A stretch of 64,000 bases of DNA. It comes from Chitinophagales bacterium. Its GTDB lineage: Bacteria; Bacteroidota; Bacteroidia; Chitinophagales; Chitinophagaceae. The position numbers and the translations under genes were made by a program. Below the pieces are notes generated by a model. That model did no database searches. It worked only from the letters and a program-made list of their open reading frames with translations, and was not told the origin of the DNA. The stretch is taken from the NCBI GenBank assembly GCA_017303415.1, contig JAFLBJ010000001.1, positions 3,038,001 through 3,102,000 of the forward strand, in the 5' to 3' direction. Below, piece after piece: positions 16,918 to 24,867 of the stretch; within the stretch, counting starts at the first letter, position 1, and the number at the start of each line of letters is the position of its first letter.

Positions 16918-17005
16918 GATGACAGATGACGGATGACAGATGACAGCGTTTTTCTGTACGAGACCTCCGCCATCTGTCATCAGTCATCCGTCATCTGTCA
17001 TCTAT
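16918..17005. repeat. Heptamer inverted repeat (GATGACA family)
   Basis: Left arm GATGACAGATGACGGATGAC at about 16919-16945, right arm of CATCTGTCATC words at about 16971-17001. It begins at the stop codon of the esterase gene and ends about 20 nt before the stop codon of the convergent haem-lipoprotein gene. Confidence 0.8.
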
Positions 17006-17024
17006 AATCCAACACCCAACCCCC

Positions 17025-17372
17025 CTACTCCGCCATCCCCTCTTCCTTCCATTTCTTTATTAAAGCGATCTCATCGGCGCTGAGTTTTTCTCTTTTCATG
17101 GGCATGAAGCCTCTTTCGCCTGGATTGAGTTCCACACGTCGAATGATATCATCGGCCAGCTTTTTTGTTGATTCATAGTTGTCGAGTGGTGTTTTATTTC
17201 CTCCGGCCACATGACAGGGAGAGCATTTTGCCATGATCAATTCTTTCACAGGGCCTGCATAACTTGTTACAGGCACAGTTTTTGTCTCTGATTTCTGCGG
17301 GAAATTCTTTTGTGAGCAGGAAATGATGATAATGGTGCCCGTAAGAGCCAAAAGAATTGCTTTTTTCGACAT
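17025..17372 (-). CDS. Cytochrome-c-like haem-binding lipoprotein
   Basis: A 115-residue envelope protein with a lipobox signal (LTGTIIIISCSQ, Cys near 19) and a single haem-attachment site CSPCH near residue 51-55. A distal PGERGFMPMKREKLSADEIA follows, in which Met residues could be the sixth haem ligand. This matches small haem-binding domains of the planctomycete/Bacteroidota type used in electron transfer or as sensory subunits. It is convergent with the esterase; no oxidase gene is adjacent. Redox partner unknown. Confidence 0.82.
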   Translation of the reverse strand: MSKKAILLALTGTIIIISCSQKNFPQKSETKTVPVTSYAGPVKELIMAKCSPCHVAGGNKTPLDNYESTKKLADDIIRRVELNPGERGFMPMKREKLSADEIALIKKWKEEGMAE

Positions 17373-17703
17373 AATGTTGGTTTAAGTTCTTGATAATGTG
17401 GTTACTTGTCGTTGATTCAACGTCAATTTAATGTTTTCGTAGATTTTCTATGACTTTTTTTCAGTGGAAAACTTATATCGGTGATAGTCAGTTCCTCAGG
17501 GTGTCATGATGATTTTACGAATGCGTTTTAACATAATCTCCAAAAGTCGCCGACTATCTTTGCGGCGGCATGTGTAGATATACCTGTCACAGTACCACCC
17601 GGCCGAAATATGAAAATACCCGATCCGACCCCGGCCATTTCTGTACTGTCTCCCATACTCCTGTGAAGCCTTCCAATATCCGTCGGTATTGTTAACGAAA
17701 AAC
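17373..17703 (+). promoter_or_regulatory. 331-nt intergenic region with promoter and long leader
   Basis: The left part (17373-17540) carries the minus-strand upstream region of the haem lipoprotein. TATCTTTG at 17555-17562 is an exact -7 match for the lytic transglycosylase and implies a leader of about 136 nt. The leader holds a small stem (AATATCCGTCGGTATT) just before the start. No additional gene is supported. Confidence 0.5.
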
Positions 17704-18645
17704 ATGGTAATGCTAAAAAAACTATGGAAGGTTTTCTTTATGACCTTATTGCTTCTTGCCGGAAACGGGGTATTGGCTTTTGCCGCTCCGAACAAGGGAG
17801 GAAACGAACCTGGTCACCGGGCTACAAATCCCTTTTACCGGGATACGGCGCTCTTTCGTACTCACGCCTTTGACATTCAAGGTGTATGTATTTGCATGGA
17901 AGACATAAGTGAAGATCACTTGCCAAAAGCACCCCGGATCCAATTAAGGAAAGAAGCCGAAGATTTTATTGAAGATTACATCAAGGAGAACCGGTACATG
18001 ATGGATAAGATCATGCTGAATGGAAAGCAATCGCTGACCACCATTGATCGGATCTTTGGTGCACGGGGAATCCCCCTCGAATTAAAGTACCTCGCGGTGA
18101 TCGAATCAAAATTGAAACCCTCCGCAGTTTCAGCGGTAGGGGCCGCCGGTATCTGGCAATTCATGCCGGGAACAGCACGTGGACTTGGATTAAAAGTTTC
18201 TGGTAAAGTAGACGAAAGAAGGAACAACCTGAAAAGTACACTGGCGGCAGCCAAATACCTGGAACGTCTATATTTGATCTATGAAGACTGGTTATTGGTA
18301 GTGGCGGCTTACAACTGTGGCCCTGGTGGTGTGGATAAAGCCATCAAATCCTCAGGAAGCCGTGATTTTTGGAAATTACAACGTTTCCTGCCGCGTGAAA
18401 CCCGACTGCATGTAAAAAAATTCATCAGCACACATTATTACTATGAAAACCACGGTAGCCTGGTAACCCTTACACGAGAAGAGACTCAGTCGCATATCAA
18501 GGCGGCAGCTTCTTTCCTCGCGAAATACCAGCCCGAAGAACAGTCACCCCTGCCTACTGATCCTGATCCGGATTCCACCGTACACACCAGGATCACTGCC
18601 ATCTTGCAGGACCAAGATCAGTTCTGGGTACTGTTGAAAAAATAA
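17704..18645 (+). CDS. Lytic murein transglycosylase (SLT domain)
   Basis: An exported enzyme of 313 residues that cleaves peptidoglycan glycan strands with formation of 1,6-anhydro-muramyl ends. The signal segment KKLWKVFFMTLLLLAGNG is followed at about 105-250 by the SLT domain: YLAVIESKLKPSAVSAVGAA with catalytic Glu near 133, GIWQFMPGTARGLGL, and VAAYNCGPGGVDKAI. It resembles the MltD catalytic domain but lacks LysM repeats. Two ATGs (17704 and 17710) precede the signal peptide; the first is used. A strong terminator follows. Likely outer-membrane or periplasmic. Confidence 0.92.
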   Translation: MVMLKKLWKVFFMTLLLLAGNGVLAFAAPNKGGNEPGHRATNPFYRDTALFRTHAFDIQGVCICMEDISEDHLPKAPRIQLRKEAEDFIEDYIKENRYMMDKIMLNGKQSLTTIDRIFGARGIPLELKYLAVIESKLKPSAVSAVGAAGIWQFMPGTARGLGLKVSGKVDERRNNLKSTLAAAKYLERLYLIYEDWLLVVAAYNCGPGGVDKAIKSSGSRDFWKLQRFLPRETRLHVKKFISTHYYYENHGSLVTLTREETQSHIKAAASFLAKYQPEEQSPLPTDPDPDSTVHTRITAILQDQDQFWVLLKK

Positions 18646-18667
18646 CGCCACCCTTTGAATGAGCATA

Positions 18668-18698
18668 AAAGACCCCGCTTTAAGCGGGGTTTTTTTTG
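18668..18698 (+). terminator. Intrinsic terminator of the transglycosylase gene
   Basis: A perfect stem with arms ACCCCGCTT and AAGCGGGGT around a single T (18672-18690), followed by seven more T residues, 23 nt after the stop codon. Confidence 0.92.
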
Positions 18699-18977
18699 TT
18701 GGACATCATATCAAAAATCCGCTGAAACCCTTTACTGTCAAGGGTTTTAAGTTTTCTTTACCACCTTACCCATGCGATGAGGAACTCTTTTTTGATTTGC
18801 AGGTGCTTCCCTATCGACCTACTTTTACATCATCAAACAGCCATTCAAGGCTACTCTGCAAGAGAAAGTACCCTAACGACCTTCCCATATAGCCCCTCAC
18901 GATTGTTTACCGTTCGTTTGTTTGCCGCAACGAGTTTTAGGAATCAACAAACACGTAAACACTTAAAAATTCACTTT
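18699..18977 (+). other. Intergenic region upstream of small secreted protein
   Basis: About 280 nt with no supported gene. It holds a second weak hairpin (AAACCCTT/AAGGGTTT near 18724-18750) and presumably the promoter and leader of the small secreted protein. No clear TAnnTTTG element was found near the start codon. Confidence 0.4.
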
Positions 18978-19382
18978 ATGAAACAAGTAATCAACAACAT
19001 GAAAACCGTAGTAGCTGCCTTTGTGCTGGTACTGACCCTGGGATTTGCAAACACAAGTTTTGCTAACAATGGCGAAAACACCAATGCCGTTGAACTGAAA
19101 TATCTCGGCAACCTTAAAAATCAACCGGTATTCCAACTGAATATCAAAGGTGCCGTTGATGCTGAATTCATGGTACGTATCACCGATGAGGCCAACAATG
19201 TAGTTTATGCCGAAAAACTGAAAGGCCTGGATATCTCCAAAAAATTCCAGTTGAGCGATGAGGCCCTCGAAAACAGCCTGCTCACCTTTGAGGTCATCAA
19301 TAAAAAAGACAATTCCGTTACCACTTTTAAAGTGCGTAACAATACCCGTACCGTACAGGATATCGAGATTGCGAAGTTGTAA
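18978..19382 (+). CDS. Small secreted protein of unknown function
   Basis: A 134-residue exported protein: signal peptide at 1-30 (MKTVVAAFVLVLTLGFANTSFA inside a slightly longer N-terminus), then a compact beta-rich domain with LKYLGNLKNQPVFQLNIKG and EFMVRITDEANNVVYAEKL. This looks like an immunoglobulin-like or secretion-tail-like fold (compare T9SS tails). It is small and highly regular, and similar proteins recur in many copies in Chitinophagaceae genomes. No enzyme motif is visible. ATG 18978 is chosen because the frame before it is not protein-like and the signal peptide begins here. Confidence 0.8.
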   Translation: MKQVINNMKTVVAAFVLVLTLGFANTSFANNGENTNAVELKYLGNLKNQPVFQLNIKGAVDAEFMVRITDEANNVVYAEKLKGLDISKKFQLSDEALENSLLTFEVINKKDNSVTTFKVRNNTRTVQDIEIAKL

Positions 19383-19400
19383 GTTGGTTGGTGTTAGAGG

Positions 19401-19719
19401 ACTGATGACTGATGACAGATGACGGATTTTGGATGTTGGATGTTGGATGTTGGATGACCGATAACGACTAAGTGTATATTAAATCTCGAAAAAAGAAAAT
19501 GCGAAATATTGTATTTCGCATTTTTTTTATTTATTGTTTTTCACTCTAATTTCACTCCCTCTGTCATCCAACATCCAACATCCAACATCCAACATCCAAC
19601 ATCCGTCATCAGTCATCATTCATCTGTCATCCCACATCCCACATCCAACATCCAACATCCAACATCCAACCTCCGTCATCTGTCATCCGTCATCAGTCAT
19701 CCAACATCCGTCATCCACC
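19401..19719. repeat. Large asymmetric heptamer array (GGATGTT/CATCCAA and GATGACA words)
   Basis: A left arm (19401-19460) of GATGACT, GATGACA and GGATGTT words faces a much longer right arm (19561-19719) in which CATCCAA is repeated in exact 7-nt phase, interspersed with CATCCGT and CATCTGT words. A terminator sits between the arms. The array ends 4 nt from the stop codon of the convergent dehydrogenase gene. Confidence 0.85.
19497..19525 (+). terminator. Intrinsic terminator
   Basis: Perfect stem AAAATGCGAAATA / TATTTCGCATTTT around TTG, followed by T residues. It lies inside the heptamer array and would end transcription from the small secreted protein gene. Confidence 0.88.
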
Positions 19720-19723
19720 AAAA

Positions 19724-22636
19724 CTACACCAACGCCTCAAACAACACATCCACCGGATGTTTCGCCTCTACGCCTGTACCATCTTTCACCTGATGACGAC
19801 AACTGGTGCCGGGTGCGGCAATGATGGTTTCAGTACTTGCTTCACGTACCGCCGGGAACAGCACCAATTCCCCCACTTTCATGGAAAGATCATAGTGTTC
19901 TTTTTCATAACCAAAACTACCAGCCATACCACAACAGCCGGATGGTATCACTTCTACTGAAAAATTCTCCGGAAGAGAAAGCATCTTCTGGGTAAACGAT
20001 ACAGAAGAAAGCGCTTTCTGCTGGCAGTGCCCATGGAGTTTGATCTGTTTGGGAGATTTTGTAAAAGATGACGCACTGATCTTTCCCTTGTCGATCTCAC
20101 GGGCCAGGAATTCATCGATCGTAAAGACGTGCTTTGCCAGGGCTTTGGCCTTTTCCCATTGCGTATCGGAAGCCAGGTCGATATATTCATCCCGGAACGT
20201 AAGTATCGCCGAAGGCTCTACGCCGAGCAGAGGTGTCTCTTCATTAACTAAAGGTGCCAGCAGAGAAATATTGCGGTTAGCAATCTCTTTGGCCTTTCTC
20301 AACAACCCTTTTGATAAAGAGGCACGGCCACTTTCCACATGCTCCGGAATGATCACCGTATAACCGAGGCGCTCAAGTAATTGAATGGCATGGATACCCG
20401 TGCCGGTATCGCTATAGTTTGTAAACTCATCCACAAAGAAATAGACTTTGCCCAGTTGGCCGGACGATTTCTCTCTTTTTCTGGAAGCCCATTTCATTAC
20501 CGTAGTGGAATGAAGTCCGGGCAGGCTGCGACGCGGATGGAAACCGGCAATGGATTTAATGAGGCCGGAGGTAAAGTTATTCTTCACAAAAAAATTATAC
20601 GCTCCTGGCCAGATAGCTGCCAGCGAAGAAGAACGATTGAAACCCGCGATCAGTTTGGCCCGAAAGGGAACGCCATGCGCATCATAGTAATGCTGCAGAA
20701 ATTCAGCTTTGAGCTTGGCAACATCCACATTACTTGGACATTCCGATTTGCAACCTTTGCAACTCAGGCAGAGGTCCATGACCTGATAGATCTCTTCGTG
20801 ATCAAACCGGTTGATCTTGGTGGAATGGGTCAGAAATTCACGAAGGATATTTGCCCGGGCGCGGGTGGAATCCTTTTCGCTACGGGTGGCCATATAGGAA
20901 GGGCACATGGTACCTCCGCTCAAATGTGTTTTGCGACAATCACCACTACCATTGCATTGCTCGGCATGCAACAGTATATCCATGTTTTCAAATCGAAACA
21001 CCGTATCAAACCGGGGGGACTGCTGACCGGGCGTGTAACGCAACATCGTATTCATGGGTGGCGTATCCACGATCTTGTTGGGATTGAAAATATGTTGCGG
21101 GTCCCAGGCCTGTTTAATGTCATTTAGCAGCCCATAGTTCTTCTCCCCGATCATTTGGCGAATGAATTCACCACGAAGTCGCCCGTCACCGTGTTCGCCG
21201 CTCAGGGACCCCTGGTAGCGTTTTACCAATTGGGCAATTTCCTGGGCAATGGTGCGGAACATCTGGTTACCCTCTTCTGTTTTCAGGTCAAGAATTGGGC
21301 GCAAATGGATCTCCCCCGATCCCGCATGGGCATAGTGTACCGAATGAAGTCCATAGCTTTTTAAAATGGAATTGAACTCCCGGATATAGGCCGGCAGGTC
21401 ATTTACATCCACCGCTGTATCCTCGATAACGGGAACCGGCTTCTTGCTTCCGGGCATATTTCCCAGCAAACCAAGGCCTGCTTTCCGCAGGGTCCATATC
21501 TTCTTGGTATCCGCACCAAATAAAAGAGGATAGTGATAACCCAGTCCAGCTTCTTTTAATTCTTCTATACACCGGTTGGCATCGGCCAATACTTCTTCGC
21601 GTGAATGGCGGGCAAACTCGATCACGAGTATCGCACCGGGATCGCCCTCGACAAAGAAGCGGTTCTTTTGTTGTTCAATATTATTCTTTGTACACTCCAG
21701 AATATAATGATCGATGAGCTCGCTGGCGCTGATATCATATTTTAACGCGATCAGGTTGGCACGCAACGACTCATCAATGGTGTCAAAATGGACACACAGC
21801 AATCCCACCTCAGGAGGTGGCAATGGCACCACATTCAGTTTGATCTCTGTGATAAATGCAAGGGTGCCTTCAGAACCGGCTATTAATTGACAAAAATTAA
21901 ACGCAGGCCCTCCTGCAGAAAAGGGAGCGGTTTCCACCAGCAGGTCAATGGCATATCCGGTGTTGCGTCTTTCAATGGTACGCTTGGGATATTCTTTCCG
22001 GATCTCCTGTTGATTTTCATAATTACTCAATAACTGTCGAACATTCCGGTAGATCGACGCTTCAAGAGTATCGCCCTCACATTTTTGGTGAAATTGTTCA
22101 ATATCCAGGGCCCCAAATACCGCTTCGGTACCATCACTGAGTAAGGCTTTAACTTCCAGCAAATGTTCACGGGTACTGCGGTACACCACTGAATTGGACC
22201 CGCAGCTATTATTGCCTACCATTCCTCCGATCATCGCCCGGTTGGCGGTAGAGGTTTCAGGACCAAAAAACAGCCCATGCGGTTTGAGGTACATATTCAA
22301 CTCATCCCGGATGACCCCGGGCTGTACTTTCACCCATTTTTCCTCCTTGTTCAGTTCCAGAATGCCGGTAAAATATTTAGATACATCCACCACGATCCCG
22401 TTCCCAACGACCTGGCCAGCCAGGGAAGTGCCCGCGGTACGCGGAATAAGGGAACTGCCGGTCTTTTTGGCAAATTCAATAAGTAACCGGATATCCTTCA
22501 CACTGCGGGGAATAGCTACGGCCTGGGGCAATTCACGGTAAGCAGAAGCATCGGTGGCGTAGAGGGTACGCATGGCCTGATCGTCATAAAATTCTCCTTC
22601 CAGACGGGAGGCCAGTTCCTGGTATTGTTCCTTCAT
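19724..22636 (-). CDS. FAD-binding and Fe-S oxidoreductase (D-lactate/glycolate dehydrogenase type, YdiJ-like)
   Basis: A 970-residue flavoprotein. N-terminal FAD_binding_4 domain (about 30-260: IPRTAGTSLAGQVVGNGIVVDV, ANRAMIGGMVGNNSCGSNS); FAD-linked oxidase C domain (270-510, LSGEHGDGRLRGEF); ferredoxin-like 4Fe-4S cysteines (CNGSGDCRK and CLSCKGCKSECPSNVD, about 570-665); and C-terminal CCG modules (HGHCQQKAL and PSGCCGMAGSFGYEKEHYD). This architecture matches membrane-linked dehydrogenases oxidising D-lactate, D-2-hydroxyglutarate or glycolate and passing electrons to quinone; the substrate is not certain. ATG 22636 (MKEQYQELA) is chosen over upstream codons because the protein-like region starts there. 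The downstream end faces the heptamer array. Confidence 0.92.
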   Translation of the reverse strand: MKEQYQELASRLEGEFYDDQAMRTLYATDASAYRELPQAVAIPRSVKDIRLLIEFAKKTGSSLIPRTAGTSLAGQVVGNGIVVDVSKYFTGILELNKEEKWVKVQPGVIRDELNMYLKPHGLFFGPETSTANRAMIGGMVGNNSCGSNSVVYRSTREHLLEVKALLSDGTEAVFGALDIEQFHQKCEGDTLEASIYRNVRQLLSNYENQQEIRKEYPKRTIERRNTGYAIDLLVETAPFSAGGPAFNFCQLIAGSEGTLAFITEIKLNVVPLPPPEVGLLCVHFDTIDESLRANLIALKYDISASELIDHYILECTKNNIEQQKNRFFVEGDPGAILVIEFARHSREEVLADANRCIEELKEAGLGYHYPLLFGADTKKIWTLRKAGLGLLGNMPGSKKPVPVIEDTAVDVNDLPAYIREFNSILKSYGLHSVHYAHAGSGEIHLRPILDLKTEEGNQMFRTIAQEIAQLVKRYQGSLSGEHGDGRLRGEFIRQMIGEKNYGLLNDIKQAWDPQHIFNPNKIVDTPPMNTMLRYTPGQQSPRFDTVFRFENMDILLHAEQCNGSGDCRKTHLSGGTMCPSYMATRSEKDSTRARANILREFLTHSTKINRFDHEEIYQVMDLCLSCKGCKSECPSNVDVAKLKAEFLQHYYDAHGVPFRAKLIAGFNRSSSLAAIWPGAYNFFVKNNFTSGLIKSIAGFHPRRSLPGLHSTTVMKWASRKREKSSGQLGKVYFFVDEFTNYSDTGTGIHAIQLLERLGYTVIIPEHVESGRASLSKGLLRKAKEIANRNISLLAPLVNEETPLLGVEPSAILTFRDEYIDLASDTQWEKAKALAKHVFTIDEFLAREIDKGKISASSFTKSPKQIKLHGHCQQKALSSVSFTQKMLSLPENFSVEVIPSGCCGMAGSFGYEKEHYDLSMKVGELVLFPAVREASTETIIAAPGTSCRHQVKDGTGVEAKHPVDVLFEALV

Positions 22637-22704
22637 ATAGGTGGGTCTACTGCCTTCAAAATTAATTGTTTTGCAGGAGTGAAAACAATTGGCTTTTTGA
22701 TTTG

Positions 22705-22712
22705 TAAATTTG
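22705..22712 (+). promoter_or_regulatory. -7 promoter element (TAAATTTG)
   Basis: An exact match to TAnnTTTG, 17 nt before the ATG of the small membrane protein at 22730 and within the divergent intergenic region of the dehydrogenase. Confidence 0.5.
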
Positions 22713-22729
22713 TGTACCAACATTTGTTC

Positions 22730-23044
22730 ATGCCCGCGCAAAAACCATATCGTTCCTGGGTCATCCTGACCCTTTGTTTACTCAGTTTTGGAGGAATGGT
22801 CTATTCCGGTGCTGTCAAATGGATGGAAGAGCAGGTTATTACCCAGTCTGTTGACCTGGGTGATGAGAACCAGCCTGTACCGGAATCCGGCACGGAATGG
22901 GAAGAGGAGTCTATGTATGACCACCCGGGTTTGTTTGGCGATTTACTCCCCTCAGGCTCTGTCACCCCGTTGAATGATTTCCTGGACCTGTCTTCCTCCC
23001 TGGTCTATCTACCGACCCACACTCCCCCACCCGATCTGGCCTAG
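22730..23044 (+). CDS. Small single-pass membrane protein of unknown function
   Basis: A 104-residue protein: short positively charged N-terminus (MPAQKPYRSW), one hydrophobic helix (about 11-31, VILTLCLLSFGGMVYSGAVK), then an acidic, proline- and serine-rich extracytoplasmic tail (DENQPVPESGTEWEEESMYD ... THTPPPD). No known domain. The exact -7 element 17 nt upstream supports this start rather than an earlier one. It may be specific to this genus. Confidence 0.6.
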   Translation: MPAQKPYRSWVILTLCLLSFGGMVYSGAVKWMEEQVITQSVDLGDENQPVPESGTEWEEESMYDHPGLFGDLLPSGSVTPLNDFLDLSSSLVYLPTHTPPPDLA

Positions 23045-23109
23045 TGCCTTTTCTGCCGATTGACCTATAGTTAGTTATCCAACGATTTATTGACCAAAAA
23101 TTTATCATC

Positions 23110-23547
23110 ATGAAAAAGCATGTAAACGCTTTATTATTTGCCTTATTTATTCTTTTAGGTACCGCATCGACTATTAACGCCCAGTCCATTTCCGACCAGG
23201 AGATCAAAACCAATATTCAATCGATCGCTCAGCCATTGCAAAAGTTGAACGCGCTGGAGCCACAGGTTTTTGAATACAACACAAAACGATATGCGCATTT
23301 GTCCCTGCCCAAAGGCCTGCAATATGGTTTTATGACCGAAAACGTGGAAAAAGTGCTACCCGGCGCAATCAATACGACCCGGTATTCTTTTATGAAAGGG
23401 AAGAATTCCTACCAGCAGACACTGGTCAGGAGTACGGACCTGCAAAGCCTGATACCCTTGTTGGTGGCCTCTATCAAGGAACAACAATCACAGATTGATG
23501 TCCTGAAAGCCGAAGTGGAAATGCTAAAGAAAAAGGCAGGGATGTAA
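23110..23547 (+). CDS. Secreted stand-alone S74-like (endosialidase chaperone) domain protein
   Basis: A 145-residue exported protein: signal peptide MKKHVNALLFALFILLGTAS ending in NAQS, then a domain like the intramolecular chaperone of tail-spike endosialidases. It has SDQEIKTNIQSIAQPLQKL (relatives read SDxxLKxNI), GFMTENVEKVLPGAI (compare GLIAQEVEKVLPEVV), LIPLLVASIKEQQSQIDVLK, and a C-terminal coiled coil. Such domains normally sit at the end of long fibres, trimerise them and self-cleave before the Ser; here nothing precedes the domain except the signal. No phage genes are near. Function unknown. Confidence 0.78.
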   Translation: MKKHVNALLFALFILLGTASTINAQSISDQEIKTNIQSIAQPLQKLNALEPQVFEYNTKRYAHLSLPKGLQYGFMTENVEKVLPGAINTTRYSFMKGKNSYQQTLVRSTDLQSLIPLLVASIKEQQSQIDVLKAEVEMLKKKAGM

Positions 23548-23574
23548 TTTTAATTTATCTCCCGCAGTGTATAA

Positions 23575-23611
23575 AAAGAAGAGGACGGCCGCTATGGCCG
23601 TCCTCTTCTTT
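23575..23611. terminator. Bidirectional intrinsic terminator
   Basis: Stem AAAGAAGAGGACGGCC / GGCCGTCCTCTTCTTT around GCTAT, with A- and T-rich flanks, between the convergent S74-like and hypothetical genes. Confidence 0.9.
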
Positions 23612-23630
23612 GTGTATGCTGTAAGAAATA

Positions 23631-24740
23631 CTATTGATATTGAATATATAAAGGCCGTGGCTTCAAGGCCACTAATTCGGATGGTGTGAGTAACCGTCCT
23701 TTTTCTTTCAGATCATTTTTATAAAAGAGCTTGAACCCTGTAAATTCAACTGGTTCGCGGTAAATGAATTGTTTATAGGTGGTGATCTTCTTTGCCGGAT
23801 GTCCCCAACCATCCATGTGCATGACCATTTGCACTTCCGGGCGCGTTTTGATCTGTTTATAGTTGGTCACCATGCCCTGGGTAAAGCGGTGTATGACGAG
23901 CACTTTGGGGGGCAGGCTATTTTCTTTAACCAGTTTTTCGAGGTAATCGGCCGCATAGTTGATGTCGGAGGCATCAAACTTTCCGATCACTTTTCCGGGG
24001 GCCTGTCCTCCTTTCATTGAAAATTCAGGATCGATACCCAAATGGACGTTGGGTAAACGAAGATATTTATCCAATTCGGGTATTTCCTGTTGCAAGGTGC
24101 TAAGTCCTACCTGAATATCGAGGAATACAATCGCATTGATCTTCTCCGCCATTTTCAGGACCGAGTCGATCTGATGAAAAGGCATCCGCAACCGGTATTT
24201 GCCGCCTTTTCCGGGGCTTCCTTGTGCGGTTACGGCAATATAATGGAGGGCAGGAATGGTGACCGTTGTACTGTCTGCCGCCTGCCATTCGGCTACCTTG
24301 GCCTGCAGGTGGTTCAGTACCTCTTGTTTGGGCAGTTCACCCAGGATTCCCATTTGTTTGGAATAAAGGTTACCGTAATAGGCGATGATGCGATGGAAGG
24401 GCAATAAGGCACCTGGTTGGTATTCAACGCCGGTTTTTACCGGCCAGCGTCCGGAGGAGTCACCATTGGCCATCAGACGGAGTTGTTCCATATAGGCAGT
24501 CTGGTCATACCTGCCTTTATTGTCAGCCAGGCTATCCTTCTTTTTCTCCGTGCTATCATGGATTATACCCAGGGCTCCTGCCCCATTGTTATTGGATTCC
24601 AACAAAGGCTTAAGCAGAAAGAAGCCAGCGGTAGCCCCGGCAATCAGAAGGGAATAAAGGCCAAATGTCTTCAGGGAAGGAAGGGAACGGGAAACGGTTG
24701 TACCCATAGGAGTTGAATTGGATTTATTGGTTCGTTTCAT
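23631..24740 (-). CDS. Conserved membrane-anchored protein of unknown function
   Basis: A 369-residue protein with one N-terminal helix (about 27-45, LYSLLIAGATAGFFLLKPL), so it is anchored facing the periplasm or secreted. The rest is an alpha/beta domain with IIAYYGNLYSKQMGILGELP, PALHYIAVTAQGSPGKGGKY, VFLDIQVGLSTLQQEIP, VHLGIDPEFSM and VLVIHRFTQGMV. These regularly spaced strand ends look like a TIM-barrel glycosidase-like fold. Similar proteins occur in Bacteroidota and actinobacteria. Acidic residues in HLGIDPEF are candidate catalytic positions, but activity is unproven. Monocistronic, with a terminator at each end. Confidence 0.75.
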   Translation of the reverse strand: MKRTNKSNSTPMGTTVSRSLPSLKTFGLYSLLIAGATAGFFLLKPLLESNNNGAGALGIIHDSTEKKKDSLADNKGRYDQTAYMEQLRLMANGDSSGRWPVKTGVEYQPGALLPFHRIIAYYGNLYSKQMGILGELPKQEVLNHLQAKVAEWQAADSTTVTIPALHYIAVTAQGSPGKGGKYRLRMPFHQIDSVLKMAEKINAIVFLDIQVGLSTLQQEIPELDKYLRLPNVHLGIDPEFSMKGGQAPGKVIGKFDASDINYAADYLEKLVKENSLPPKVLVIHRFTQGMVTNYKQIKTRPEVQMVMHMDGWGHPAKKITTYKQFIYREPVEFTGFKLFYKNDLKEKGRLLTPSELVALKPRPLYIQYQ

Positions 24741-24770
24741 CTAACGTGCAGATTAAGAAAATAGTATGCC

Positions 24771-24834
24771 AAAAAAAGCCCCGCGGTTTAAGCAAGGTAG
24801 GTCAAAAAGTACCTATTTTGCTAAAACCGCGGGG
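24771..24834 (-). terminator. Long intrinsic terminator of the T9SS cargo gene
   Basis: Read on the minus strand, a stem of about 24 bp (CCCCGCGGTTTTAGCAAAAT pairing with its near-complement) ends GGGGCTTTTTTT. It lies between the cargo gene and the next minus-strand gene. Confidence 0.88.
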
Positions 24835-24867
24835 AAAACAAATCCGAACTGCCTTTTGGGCTAACCC

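Noticed and set aside
17496-17795. Minus-strand frame of 99 codons upstream of the transglycosylase
   Set aside because: It lies across the promoter and start of the transglycosylase gene and has no protein-like features.
19561-19719. CRISPR array
   Set aside because: The repeat unit is only 7 nt in unbroken phase, there are no unique spacers, and no cas gene is present.
20381-21127. Open frame of 248 codons on the plus strand within the FAD/Fe-S dehydrogenase
   Set aside because: Antisense shadow of strongly conserved Fe-S and FAD domains; composition is not protein-like.
23110-23547. Prophage tail-fibre remnant
   Set aside because: The S74-like domain has its own signal peptide and no phage gene lies within 20 kb on either side.
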